This document shows, one piece after another, positions 54,152 through 62,940 of a stretch of DNA of 64,000 bases. The stretch lies in contig JAJPOQ010000048.1 of NCBI GenBank assembly GCA_021232515.1, positions 1 through 64,000 of the forward strand, in the 5' to 3' direction. Below the pieces are notes generated by a model. That model was given only the letters and a program-made list of their open reading frames with translations. It was not told the DNA's origin and searched no databases. The translations under genes and the position numbers were made by a program. Each line of letters opens with the position of its first letter. Position 1 is the first letter of the stretch. The DNA is from Lentisphaeraceae bacterium. GTDB lineage: Bacteria > Verrucomicrobiota > Lentisphaeria > Lentisphaerales > Lentisphaeraceae.

Positions 54152-54249
54152 TTCTTAAATCCTATTCCTAAATTAGATCTCAATTGTAGCAGACTATTTT
54201 TAATTTTCGAGCATATTAATAAGATGATTAAGTCTTAAAAGGGATGTCG

Positions 54250-54780
54250 ATGAATTGTCCAAAATGTAAAACTCATACCTTAGTTCGTTCAAATTTAACT
54301 AAAGGTTTACCTGCATCAGAATGCTCTACTTGCCGCGGAAAGTGGTTAAACTTTAGTGACTACCTATCTTGGCAACAGCAGTCAGGAAAAGTTAGTGATA
54401 CAGAAACTATCGGTGGAGAATTTGAAGACACTTCAGATGCCATGATCTGTCCTTGCTGCACCAAACTACTCTCAAAGTATAAAGTCTCAGCGAACTTGCC
54501 ATTTATTCTCGATCAATGTGGAAGATGTCATGGTATATGGTTCGACAAAAATGAATGGGAGTCTATTTCAACAAATGGTTTAGCCACAAAGCTTCACCTC
54601 TTTTTTACTGAGCACTGGCAAAAAAATGTCAAAAAAGAACTCAGTGATCAACGCATAGTCGAGATCTTCAAAAAGAAGTTTGGGGCAGAAAATTACGAAA
54701 AGTTAACTGAAGTAAAGTCTTGGCTGAATCAACAAAGCGATAAAGCTGCGATGTTGGCATTTTTAAGAGAGGTTAATTAA
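54250..54780 (+). CDS. Two-module zinc-finger (TFIIB-type) protein
   Basis: Two copies of the zf-TFIIB motif: MNCPKCKTHTLV...ECSTCRGKWLNFSDY and MICPCCTKLLSKY...QCGRCHGIWFDKNEW. The remaining C-terminal 60 residues are helical. The second Met (54250) is preferred because the SD AAAGGG lies directly against the first ATG at 54244. Function in the family is unknown, possibly protein-protein contact. Its 3' end overlaps the convergent cheB by 8 bp. Confidence 0.85.
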   Translation: MNCPKCKTHTLVRSNLTKGLPASECSTCRGKWLNFSDYLSWQQQSGKVSDTETIGGEFEDTSDAMICPCCTKLLSKYKVSANLPFILDQCGRCHGIWFDKNEWESISTNGLATKLHLFFTEHWQKNVKKELSDQRIVEIFKKKFGAENYEKLTEVKSWLNQQSDKAAMLAFLREVN

Positions 54781-55828
54781 CCAAAGTTAAAAGCTTTGGT
54801 ATGATCGTCGGCAATGGAAGGATGTGATTTACGCCTCCTTCCTTTATCGCCTCTTTTGGCATTCCATAAATAGTACAGGTACTTTCATCCTGTGCAAAAG
54901 TTTCAGATCCTGCTTCATGTAAGCACTTTAAACCTTTGGCACCATCGCAACCCATGCCAGTCATGACCATACCTATAACAGCACTTTTTAACTCTTTAGC
55001 TGCATGTCGAAACAAGAAGTCTGCCGCTGGTAAACAATGATTTTCTGCGGGTGCTTCATAAAGTTTTGCCACTATCCCGGAAGCTGTTCTTTCGACGCCC
55101 ATCTGAAGTTTACCTGGAGCAAAATACACTGTCCCCGCTTCTAAAACCTCATCCTCTTCTGCTACCTTTACATTCAAAGAACATTTGTCGTTTAAAGACT
55201 TCGCTAAAGAAATAATAAATAATGGCGGCATATGCTGAACTATCGCTATAGGTAAACTAAAATCAGCAGGCAAAATTGGCAAAATTTTACTTAAAGCATT
55301 TGGTCCACCTGTTGATATACCTATGCAAACCAGTTCAGGTTTGACTAAAGAGACTGCTTTTCGTCTATGATGTACTTTTGTTTCTGCTCTTACTGTTGAA
55401 GAACCAGAATTTGCATTTTTCGCAGTCTTTTTTACAGTATCAATAATTGGTAATAACTGCCCTAAAAGCATCTCTTCACTTTCTTTACGATCCTTACCTT
55501 CTGGCTTGGTAATAAAGTCGTAAGCTCCCAGCTCTAAAGCCTCAATGGTTATAGCTGCGCCCTCTTTTGTCAAAGCACTGCACATAACAACACTAGGTCT
55601 CAATGAGTGGTTAGACAATTCTTCCATAACTGCCATACCATCCATCACCGGCATCTCAACATCTAAAACAACTAAGTCAGGCTTATGCTCATCTATTTTT
55701 TGAATCGCATCGCGTCCATCCTTCGCTGTTGGCAATAGTTGAATACCATCGATTGTGCCAATGAGCTTTTTAAGCAAAGCACGATAAACCAGAGAGTCAT
55801 CGCAAATAAGTACTCTTAAATCTGCCAC
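54773..55828 (-). CDS. cheB: Protein-glutamate methylesterase CheB
   Basis: 351 residues: receiver (LRVLICDDSLVYRALLKK, phospho-Asp in LVVLDVEMPVMDGMAV) and methylesterase domain with catalytic Ser in CIGISTGGPNAL, His in AIVQHMPPLF, and Asp in MTGMGCDGAKGLK. It removes methyl groups from receptor glutamates. Last gene of the cheA-cheW-STAS-cheB operon. No cheR or receptor gene is in the window, although CheB would normally be paired with CheR. Confidence 0.95.
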   Translation of the reverse strand: MADLRVLICDDSLVYRALLKKLIGTIDGIQLLPTAKDGRDAIQKIDEHKPDLVVLDVEMPVMDGMAVMEELSNHSLRPSVVMCSALTKEGAAITIEALELGAYDFITKPEGKDRKESEEMLLGQLLPIIDTVKKTAKNANSGSSTVRAETKVHHRRKAVSLVKPELVCIGISTGGPNALSKILPILPADFSLPIAIVQHMPPLFIISLAKSLNDKCSLNVKVAEEDEVLEAGTVYFAPGKLQMGVERTASGIVAKLYEAPAENHCLPAADFLFRHAAKELKSAVIGMVMTGMGCDGAKGLKCLHEAGSETFAQDESTCTIYGMPKEAIKEGGVNHILPLPTIIPKLLTLVN

Positions 55829-55835
55829 TTAAGCA

Positions 55836-56138
55836 CTACCTCTTAGAAACGTTAAAGTGTTTATCTAAGCGCATTAATTGAAACATATGAGCCACATCTT
55901 CTGAGGTATTTTCTAAACTTAACTCACCAGAATTTTTCTTTAATGTGTTTTGTAATGATATCAAAAGACTTATGCCTGTTGAGTCAATCATCTCGACATT
56001 CTTCAAATCGACAATGACCATTATCACGTCATCATCTAGACTCGATAAAATCTGATCTTTAAGTGCTTTCACTACGGCTACAGTCAAATCTTGATCTAAA
56101 ATCAAAGATAGACAATTGCCATTTCGTTCTATTTCCAT
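55836..56138 (-). CDS. STAS-domain protein (anti-sigma factor antagonist-like)
   Basis: 100 residues: GNCLSLILDQDLTVAVVKAL, IMVIVDLKNVEMIDSTGISL, LISLQNTLKKNSGELSLENT, a single STAS fold. The conserved phosphorylatable Ser is in DSTGI. In this operon it may be a phosphorylation target or a scaffold with CheA (inference). Lies 12 bases after the cheW stop and 7 before cheB. Confidence 0.9.
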   Translation of the reverse strand: MEIERNGNCLSLILDQDLTVAVVKALKDQILSSLDDDVIMVIVDLKNVEMIDSTGISLLISLQNTLKKNSGELSLENTSEDVAHMFQLMRLDKHFNVSKR

Positions 56139-56150
56139 GTAATCCTCCCT

Positions 56151-56591
56151 TTATGCAGTTACTTCTTTCAAGTCTGCCAAGCGTTCTGATTCAAGAACTG
56201 TTACCAATTCATTTTTCCAATCAAAAACACCGCCGATGTACTGAGTTTCTAAACCATCTGGCACTGTAGGAGATGATTCTATAGCTTTAATAGGGATCTC
56301 TACTACATCAAGTATTTCAGTAACTCCATAGCCAAGGTGCTCTTTACTCGTTTTGGTTACAATAATTGAAGAGTCTGCGACTTTTTCTTTTAATTTAAAA
56401 AATTGCTTCAAACTAATAACCGTCACGATTTCGCCACGGAGGTTTATCACTCCCATGATATGCTCATCCGCACGACAAATACTCTTAACTTGCTTTGTTT
56501 CACGGATGATCTCTTGAACATCTAGACAATCAAAAGCGCAGTATAAGTCTTTTATTCTAAAAACTACAAAGCTTCGGTACTTTTCACTCAT
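56151..56591 (-). CDS. cheW: CheW-like coupling protein
   Basis: 146 residues: VFRIKDLYCAFDCLDVQEII, HIMGVINLRGEIVTVISLKQ, GVTEILDVVEIPIKAI. A single CheW domain that couples receptors to CheA. Short spacing to cheA (10 bases) and STAS gene. SD GGAG precedes the ATG. Confidence 0.93.
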   Translation of the reverse strand: MSEKYRSFVVFRIKDLYCAFDCLDVQEIIRETKQVKSICRADEHIMGVINLRGEIVTVISLKQFFKLKEKVADSSIIVTKTSKEHLGYGVTEILDVVEIPIKAIESSPTVPDGLETQYIGGVFDWKNELVTVLESERLADLKEVTA

Positions 56592-56601
56592 AATTAACTC
56601 C

Positions 56602-59600
56602 TTAAACTGTCGCGTTATCGTATAGGTAGTGCTTTAGGTTTTGCAGTATTTCTTCTCGGTCAAGCTTGATCAGGTATTCATTAAAACCGAGTGCCAAACC
56701 CTTCTCTCGAGATGATTCACCAGCAACCGAAGTCAATGCTAAAACAGGAAGATCCTTAAGCACTGGATCTGCCCGCAATTCTTCAATAAATTGCCATCCA
56801 TCCATCACCGGCATCTCTATGTCTGAAAGAACTAAACTCACACTAGGATCTGAGCGTAACAGCGTTAAGGCCTCTTTACCGTCCATGCATTGTACCGAGC
56901 TATAGCCTGCTTCATCTAAAAATGACGAAATCTGATTAACAAAGAAGCTTGAATCATCTATCACTAAAATTTTATGTTTCTGCTCATGTGCTTGAACATG
57001 CACACCAGTTTTATTAACCCATTCAGGCTTACAAGCCGCAACAATACCAAATAGATCAACTAACAAAACTAAATGATCGTCAATAAAAGCAGACCCTAAA
57101 ATCCCCGTTTGTTTATGAGTTGTCTCATCAAAGTCTACAACAAGTTCAACCGAGTCAATCACTTCATTTACTAACAGGCCAAGGTGTCGCCCCATTGTTT
57201 CAAAAACAACTACAGAACACTTTCCTTCATTTCGAATTTTTGTAATATCAGCAACATCATCAACTCTAAACAAAGCAATACTTTTACCCAGATAGTCATA
57301 TGTTGTCATAGAACCAACGGAGCCTATATCCTCTGATGAAATACGTTCAATTCGAACAATATTATTTAGAGGAACAGCCAAGCGTTCATTATTGCCATTT
57401 TGAACAATAAGAAGCTTTTGTAATTCACCTGCGTGAATATCTTTCTCTTCATCTTCTTCTTGTTCAACATTATCTAATTGAGTGATATTTAATTCCGTAG
57501 CTATACCAAGTAGGTCAAAAATTGGCGCTATATCTCCACTACCTAAGATCGTTGCTCCAGCATAAATTGATAAATGTTTGAGGTGACGCCCGAACGGTTT
57601 AACCACTATTTCGGGAGAATCAAGAGTTTGATCGACAACTATGCCGTACTTTAACTCGCCAGCAGCAACAACTAACACATAAAGGTGATTTTTAAAACCA
57701 AAGCTTTTATGACTAAAGTCTATTGGCTCGACATCTTCTTTTAAGAAATCTTCAGCTCTTACAAGTTGTATAAGTTCATTCATAAAACGAATAACTAAGT
57801 TGCTTCCGGTATGCTGAACTTTTGAATGAATTTCATTTAAAGGGACTCTTACGATCTGTAATAGATTCACTTGTGGAACTGCAAAAGTTTCATCGCAAAC
57901 AGAAACTAGTAAACTCGGCATGATTGCCAAAGTTAAAGGCAGGCTAATTTTTAATTGAGTACCAGCACCTTCCCTAGAGTTCAAGTCAACTGTACCACCT
58001 AGTCTCTTCAGGTTTGTTAAAACAACATCCATACCAACACCACGACCTGAAATCTCGGTGACCTCATCAGCTGTTGAAAAGCCTGGCATAAAGATAAGGT
58101 TTGCTATCTCTTTTTCTGACATTTTCTCCAAAGTATGTTCGGTGACAATACCAGCTTCAAAAGCCTTTTCTGACACTTTCTCGATGTTAACGCCACGACC
58201 ATCGTCTAGTATTTCTATAACAACTTTACCAGCTTCGTGATAAGCTCGAATAACCAAGGTACCTTTCGGATCCTTTCCAACACTTTGACGTTGTTCTGGC
58301 GTTTCAAAACCATGATCCATAGAGTTTCTTATGATGTGCGTCAGTGGATCACCTATGGACTCGACTATTGTCTTATCCATCTCGACACTTTCACCTTCGA
58401 TGATGACTTTGACGTCTTTTCCAAGGTCATTACACAAATCGCGAACAATTCGGTTAAATTTATTGAAGACTGAGCCAATAGGCTGCATTCTCGTTTTCAT
58501 GATCGCTTCTTGGAGTTGAGACGTAACCATATTCACTTGTTGTGAAGCAGACTTCATATCTGCTATACGCTCTTCTTCCGAAGCTTGTAAGAGTTGATTC
58601 CGTGCTAGTACTAACTCTCCTGCGAGGGACATAAGGCTTTCAAGAAGCGCAACATTTACCCTAACATTTTCACTAGCTGTAGGTTTCTTTGCTTTAAAGG
58701 AAGATTTCTTCTCTTGCTTTGCTGTAGATTTATCAACAACTTTAGGCAAAGGCTGTGAACCTGGGCTTTTTACAAATTGTGCATCTTTAGTCACTTCACC
58801 AAGAAGCTCAGCTACAGGGTCTTTTACTTCCTTACTCTTTGATCCGAGTTCTGTAGATGCTGCGGCCAATGCTGCATCTAAGTCGCCAAGTTCATCAAGA
58901 GATATATCATTTCCATTTGAACCTGAAGTCCCATCATCTCTAACTTCGCTCACAACTGATCCATCGCCATTTAAAATGGAAATACTACCATGCTCTAAGT
59001 CAAAAAAATCAAATATCATATCTGACTCTAAAACCGTGGAAACTAAAATGTAAAATGGTAAGGACATTTCTTCAAAATTTTCTAGATCAGGAACTAATTC
59101 ATAGTCAACCTTACTCTCAACTATGTAACATAATTGAACCAGTTCTTTGATAACTTCTTGAGGAGTCTTATCTTTACGTTCTATATCGTTCAAAAGATCG
59201 TAGGTTAAAAGATATAGGTTCGGGCCACCTTTAAACTCATTTTCCGAATCCTTAAGATCCGATTGCTTAACTGAAAAAATCAACTCACCTTTAGAATTAG
59301 TAATGAGTACCTCTTCATCGGCACCTGCAACTGGTCCTGCCTCACCAGACTCAACAGCTTCAATTTTCTGTAATGAGGCAGATATGTCGTAAGAATCCAT
59401 ATCTGAAGGATTGTTAATCATATTGACCAAATGATCAATAGCTTCTAAAAGACTCTGCACTATTTCTGGAGTTGGGACAAGCTGAAATTTTCTAACCCTA
59501 TCTAAAATACTTTCAGCAACGTGAGTTAGATCTTTAACTTTTGTAAGACCAAAAAAACTAGAACCACCTTTGATAGTATGCATCGCGCGAAATACTTTAT

Positions 59601-59724
59601 TGACTTGCTCAACATCAATATCTGCACCATTTTTTTCAATTTCTAAAAGATCTGTCTCTATACCTTCTAAATCTTCTAAAGACTCTTCCAAAAACAAGTC
59701 GAGTATTTCATCATCTTCATCCAT
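56602..59724 (-). CDS. cheA: Hybrid CheA histidine kinase with C-terminal receiver
   Basis: 1040 residues. Hpt domain with phospho-His49 (FRAMHTIKGGSSFFG), a long linker with an acidic/Asp-rich stretch, dimerisation region (VNVALLESLMSLAGELVLAR), ATPase domain (IIRNSMDHGFETPEQR as N-box, DDGRGVNIEK, GRGVGMDVVLTNLK), one CheW domain after it, a second CheW-like domain near 790-920 and a C-terminal receiver (KILVIDDSSFFVNQI, phospho-Asp in LVLSDIEMPVMDG). Length and the fused receiver are like the FrzE/Wsp-type hybrids. It controls something other than a flagellar CheY, which is absent here. Confidence 0.95.
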   Translation of the reverse strand: MDEDDEILDLFLEESLEDLEGIETDLLEIEKNGADIDVEQVNKVFRAMHTIKGGSSFFGLTKVKDLTHVAESILDRVRKFQLVPTPEIVQSLLEAIDHLVNMINNPSDMDSYDISASLQKIEAVESGEAGPVAGADEEVLITNSKGELIFSVKQSDLKDSENEFKGGPNLYLLTYDLLNDIERKDKTPQEVIKELVQLCYIVESKVDYELVPDLENFEEMSLPFYILVSTVLESDMIFDFFDLEHGSISILNGDGSVVSEVRDDGTSGSNGNDISLDELGDLDAALAAASTELGSKSKEVKDPVAELLGEVTKDAQFVKSPGSQPLPKVVDKSTAKQEKKSSFKAKKPTASENVRVNVALLESLMSLAGELVLARNQLLQASEEERIADMKSASQQVNMVTSQLQEAIMKTRMQPIGSVFNKFNRIVRDLCNDLGKDVKVIIEGESVEMDKTIVESIGDPLTHIIRNSMDHGFETPEQRQSVGKDPKGTLVIRAYHEAGKVVIEILDDGRGVNIEKVSEKAFEAGIVTEHTLEKMSEKEIANLIFMPGFSTADEVTEISGRGVGMDVVLTNLKRLGGTVDLNSREGAGTQLKISLPLTLAIMPSLLVSVCDETFAVPQVNLLQIVRVPLNEIHSKVQHTGSNLVIRFMNELIQLVRAEDFLKEDVEPIDFSHKSFGFKNHLYVLVVAAGELKYGIVVDQTLDSPEIVVKPFGRHLKHLSIYAGATILGSGDIAPIFDLLGIATELNITQLDNVEQEEDEEKDIHAGELQKLLIVQNGNNERLAVPLNNIVRIERISSEDIGSVGSMTTYDYLGKSIALFRVDDVADITKIRNEGKCSVVVFETMGRHLGLLVNEVIDSVELVVDFDETTHKQTGILGSAFIDDHLVLLVDLFGIVAACKPEWVNKTGVHVQAHEQKHKILVIDDSSFFVNQISSFLDEAGYSSVQCMDGKEALTLLRSDPSVSLVLSDIEMPVMDGWQFIEELRADPVLKDLPVLALTSVAGESSREKGLALGFNEYLIKLDREEILQNLKHYLYDNATV

Positions 59725-59852
59725 TTTAACGACTCCTCATAGATAAACCAATCCATTAAACTTTTAAGAACGCAAACAACGCAGTATTCTTGCCAAAGGA
59801 CATGCTAAATATTTTACTATTAGGACCAAGATACTATTAAGGTTTAAACTGT

Positions 59853-60692
59853 ATGATTTCAGAATCACTCAAATCGACATTATTACACTACAAAGATTTA
59901 AGCGCAAGTTTTTGTTTTTTGACAGGAGCTGGAGTCTCGGCTGAAAGCGGTATACGAACTTTCCGTGGTGAAGATGGCTACTGGACTATTGGCAGTGATG
60001 TTTACACACCTCAAGAGATAGCGACCCACAAGCTTTTTTCGCAGTTTCCAGAAAAATGCTGGGAATGGTACCTCCTTCGCTTCTTCAAGTGTAAAGGGGC
60101 TGAACCTAACGCCGGTCATTTCAGTCTTGAACAGATAGAAAGAACTCTGAACGATAACTTTTCACTCGTTACACAAAACATCGATGGGCTTCACTTAAAA
60201 GCTGGCTCAAGTGACAAGCGTACATTTCAGATCCATGGAAATATTAATAAAATGCGCTGCAGTGAAGAATGTTGTTTAGATTTATTTAATCTACCAAACG
60301 AAGTTTCTCTCATAGAAGAAACTAAAAGCTTTTCAAGTATCGCTCATCTTTTGAAGTGCCCTGAATGTGGTGCCATGTCACGACCACATGTACTTTGGTT
60401 TGATGAGTACTACACAGAAGAACACTATCGGTCAGAGTCCGCACTAAACAGTGCCTTTAGATCAGATGTTCTAGTTGTTGCGGGAACCACTTTGTTAACA
60501 TCTCTTCCTGCTCATATCGTCGAATACTTTGCCAACACTCACAAAACCATCATCGGTATAGATATAGAAAGAAATACATTGGCCAAATATGCCGACCGCT
60601 CTCATCGAGGTGAGTTTATCTTAGCTAAGAGTTCAGAAGCCTTAAGTGAAATCTCTAAGATTCTCTCTGACTATAGAATTCCGGAAACTTGA
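59853..60692 (+). CDS. Sir2-family NAD-dependent protein deacylase (sirtuin)
   Basis: 279 residues: NAD pocket FLTGAGVSAESGIRTFRG, LVTQNIDGLHLKAGSSD, catalytic His in FQIHGNINKM, zinc Cys pairs (CSEECC and CPECGAM), and DVLVVAGTTLLTSLPAHI. All core residues are present. Cytoplasmic. The 3' end overlaps the receiver-Hpt gene on the other strand by 22 bp. Confidence 0.93.
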   Translation: MISESLKSTLLHYKDLSASFCFLTGAGVSAESGIRTFRGEDGYWTIGSDVYTPQEIATHKLFSQFPEKCWEWYLLRFFKCKGAEPNAGHFSLEQIERTLNDNFSLVTQNIDGLHLKAGSSDKRTFQIHGNINKMRCSEECCLDLFNLPNEVSLIEETKSFSSIAHLLKCPECGAMSRPHVLWFDEYYTEEHYRSESALNSAFRSDVLVVAGTTLLTSLPAHIVEYFANTHKTIIGIDIERNTLAKYADRSHRGEFILAKSSEALSEISKILSDYRIPET

Positions 60693-61360
60693 GTTGCTAA
60701 AAACTGGCACTCTTTATCAAGCTTTGGAAGTAAAGTCTGTGCCACTTTTTTCTGACGACCCTTAACCAGAATTTCCATCTGCTTGATCAACTTTGCTGCT
60801 GGGGTTTCACCTAAAGCTGAAAGTACTCCTTTAAAAGAATGTACTTTCCTTGACAGCTCTTTGTCTGAATCCGACTCAAAACCTTCCCTTATAGACTCCA
60901 GACTTGCTATATAAGCTGATAGAAAAGACTTACAGACTTTATGCAAAAGCTCCTTATCACCTGAATAGTGAGAAAGAACTTTTTCTTCAAAAGACTGCTC
61001 TGGTTTTTGTCGCTTACTTATTTCGTTTTCGACTAAGTGAAACTTGTGTAGAAAATCTTCTTCTGAAAATGATGGCGTTATAGTTACATCACTGGCAGAT
61101 TTACAAGCGACTTCGCCAGCTGTATAGACGTAAAGCACTGGAACCTTATGAGCTAAAATCTCTGGACCCAAAGCCAACTTTTGGTCATTCACTGCATCAA
61201 GTAAGACAACATCGTAGTGGGAAGATTTCAGGTCATCGGTGATATGAGTTAAGTCACTTTCAAGCTCTACTGTATGCCCAAAATTTTTAAGTTTCATTTG
61301 AGTTAAAGTTTCACTGATATGACTATCAACTGACAATAATACTTTAAGACGAAATTCCAT
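60671..61360 (-). CDS. Receiver-like domain fused to an Hpt domain
   Basis: From ATG 61360 (MEFRLKVLLSVDSHI) a divergent receiver covers residues 1-110: one Asp is present (VVLLDAVND), but the N-terminal acidic pair is reduced to VDSH. An Hpt domain follows with its phospho-His in KVHSFKGVLSALGETPAA, matching the consensus H-x-x-K-G-x-x-x-x-x-G. Such proteins pass phosphoryl groups between receivers. The hybrid CheA nearby is one possible partner (inference). The start codon at 61384 has no signal or conserved residues and is rejected. Confidence 0.82.
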   Translation of the reverse strand: MEFRLKVLLSVDSHISETLTQMKLKNFGHTVELESDLTHITDDLKSSHYDVVLLDAVNDQKLALGPEILAHKVPVLYVYTAGEVACKSASDVTITPSFSEEDFLHKFHLVENEISKRQKPEQSFEEKVLSHYSGDKELLHKVCKSFLSAYIASLESIREGFESDSDKELSRKVHSFKGVLSALGETPAAKLIKQMEILVKGRQKKVAQTLLPKLDKECQFLATQVSGIL

Positions 61361-61551
61361 ACCAACCCATTTTTTGTAGATCATATATTAGACAGAAATT
61401 TGCTAAATATCAAGCATGAAAAAATATCGTTAAGAAAAACTGCTTTTTGAAATATTGATTAAGCTTTATAAAGGCTGCCTCTGAAGATTGGCATTTCAAC
61501 CTTACCCTTGTATATTTCGGCCAATTCCAGAGAATCTTGAGGTGGGAGTCG

Positions 61552-62940
61552 ATGCCAGAGGAAATTACAGAAATAAAAAATATTAACGACGCGTTGGCAT
61601 CCGGAGACGTCGAAAAGCTTACTGGTATAATTGACGAGCTGAAACCAGCTGACATTGCCGATGCTGTAGACCACCTCAATCACGAAGATCATCGTATGAA
61701 GATCATGGATCTTCTCGATGAGGAAAAAGCCTCTGAAGTTCTACTACTTGTCGACCGTGAAATAGAAGACAGTATCATCCGTGATTTACCGGACGAAAAG
61801 CTTGCTGATATTGTCGAAGAAATGGCGCCAGATGACGCGGCCGACTTCCTTGGAGAAATAGCCGATAAAGACAGACTACAAAGTCTTCTAAATGTCATCA
61901 ACGATGAAGAACGAAAAGGGATTTTAGCTCTACTAAATTTCCATGAAGAATCTGCTGGTGGTATCATGACCTCCGAGTTTCTTCCTTTCCCAAGTACCAT
62001 GCGTGTCGAAACAGTTCTCAAAATGATCCGCTCTGTTGAAGAACTAAAAGACCCTATCATGTATGTCTATGTAGTTGAACCTGTTACCAAGAGATTCTTG
62101 GGCTCTGTTAGCTTAGTCGATTTAATAAAGTCTGAAAGCAAAACACAACTAGTTGACCTTATCGAACAAGACTATGTTTGGACGACTGTAGACGCCGACC
62201 AGGAAGAAATCGCCAAAGAATTTAGACGTTATAACCTCTGGGTTATGCCAGTTCTAGATGACCAACATAGACTTGTTGGACGAATCACCGCGGATGACAT
62301 ACTCGACGTTTCAATCGACGAAGCAGATGAAGATATCGCCCAAATGGCCGGTACTCCCGACCTTTTGGATGAAAATGTTTCTCCATGGAATATTATGAAG
62401 CTTAGGCTTCCATGGTTGCTAGTCACTTTGTGTCTAGCTTTGACAAACAGTATCGTCATAGAAAGCATGCTTCACGAAGCAGGAAATATAGTGGCACTTG
62501 CGGTATTTTTACCTGTGATCATGGCTATGGGAGGCAATACTGGTATGCAGTCTGCCACAATTATCATTCGTGAAATGGCCATGGAAAAAATCCTTCCTGG
62601 TGACTTGAGTTCTATCGCCAAAAGAGAAACTCTTGTTGGTTTGAGCATGGGTATTATCTGTGGTTTAAGTGGCTCAATTATCGCTTATACTTTTATGACC
62701 GTTGCTAATGTTGAAACTTCCACTTTAACTCAACTCGACATTTCAAAAATTGTGTTTTTCGCTATAGCAAACGCCATGACATTTTCTTCCTTTTTTGGAG
62801 CTGCGATCCCACAGTTGCTTAAAAAGCTTAGTGTTGACCCCGCAGTTGCTGCAGGACCATTTGTAACAACTTTAAATGACATACTATCTTCTGTTATTTA
62901 CTTTCTAACCACTTATTTTCTCATGTATATGGCCTACTAA
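61552..62940 (+). CDS. mgtE: Magnesium transporter MgtE
   Basis: 462 residues from ATG 61552 (SD GAGGTGGGA upstream). MgtE_N domain (PADIADAVDHLNHEDHRMK, LPDEKLADIVEEMAPDDAAD), two CBS domains (MTSEFLPFPSTMRVETVLK, and VWTTVDADQEEIAKEFRRYN), then about five membrane helices with the Mg2+ pore motif MAMGGNTGMQSATIIIREMA. All hallmarks of Mg2+-gated MgtE. No Mg2+ riboswitch was seen in the 150 bases upstream. Its stop overlaps the start of the next gene (TAATG). Confidence 0.95.
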   Translation: MPEEITEIKNINDALASGDVEKLTGIIDELKPADIADAVDHLNHEDHRMKIMDLLDEEKASEVLLLVDREIEDSIIRDLPDEKLADIVEEMAPDDAADFLGEIADKDRLQSLLNVINDEERKGILALLNFHEESAGGIMTSEFLPFPSTMRVETVLKMIRSVEELKDPIMYVYVVEPVTKRFLGSVSLVDLIKSESKTQLVDLIEQDYVWTTVDADQEEIAKEFRRYNLWVMPVLDDQHRLVGRITADDILDVSIDEADEDIAQMAGTPDLLDENVSPWNIMKLRLPWLLVTLCLALTNSIVIESMLHEAGNIVALAVFLPVIMAMGGNTGMQSATIIIREMAMEKILPGDLSSIAKRETLVGLSMGIICGLSGSIIAYTFMTVANVETSTLTQLDISKIVFFAIANAMTFSSFFGAAIPQLLKKLSVDPAVAAGPFVTTLNDILSSVIYFLTTYFLMYMAY

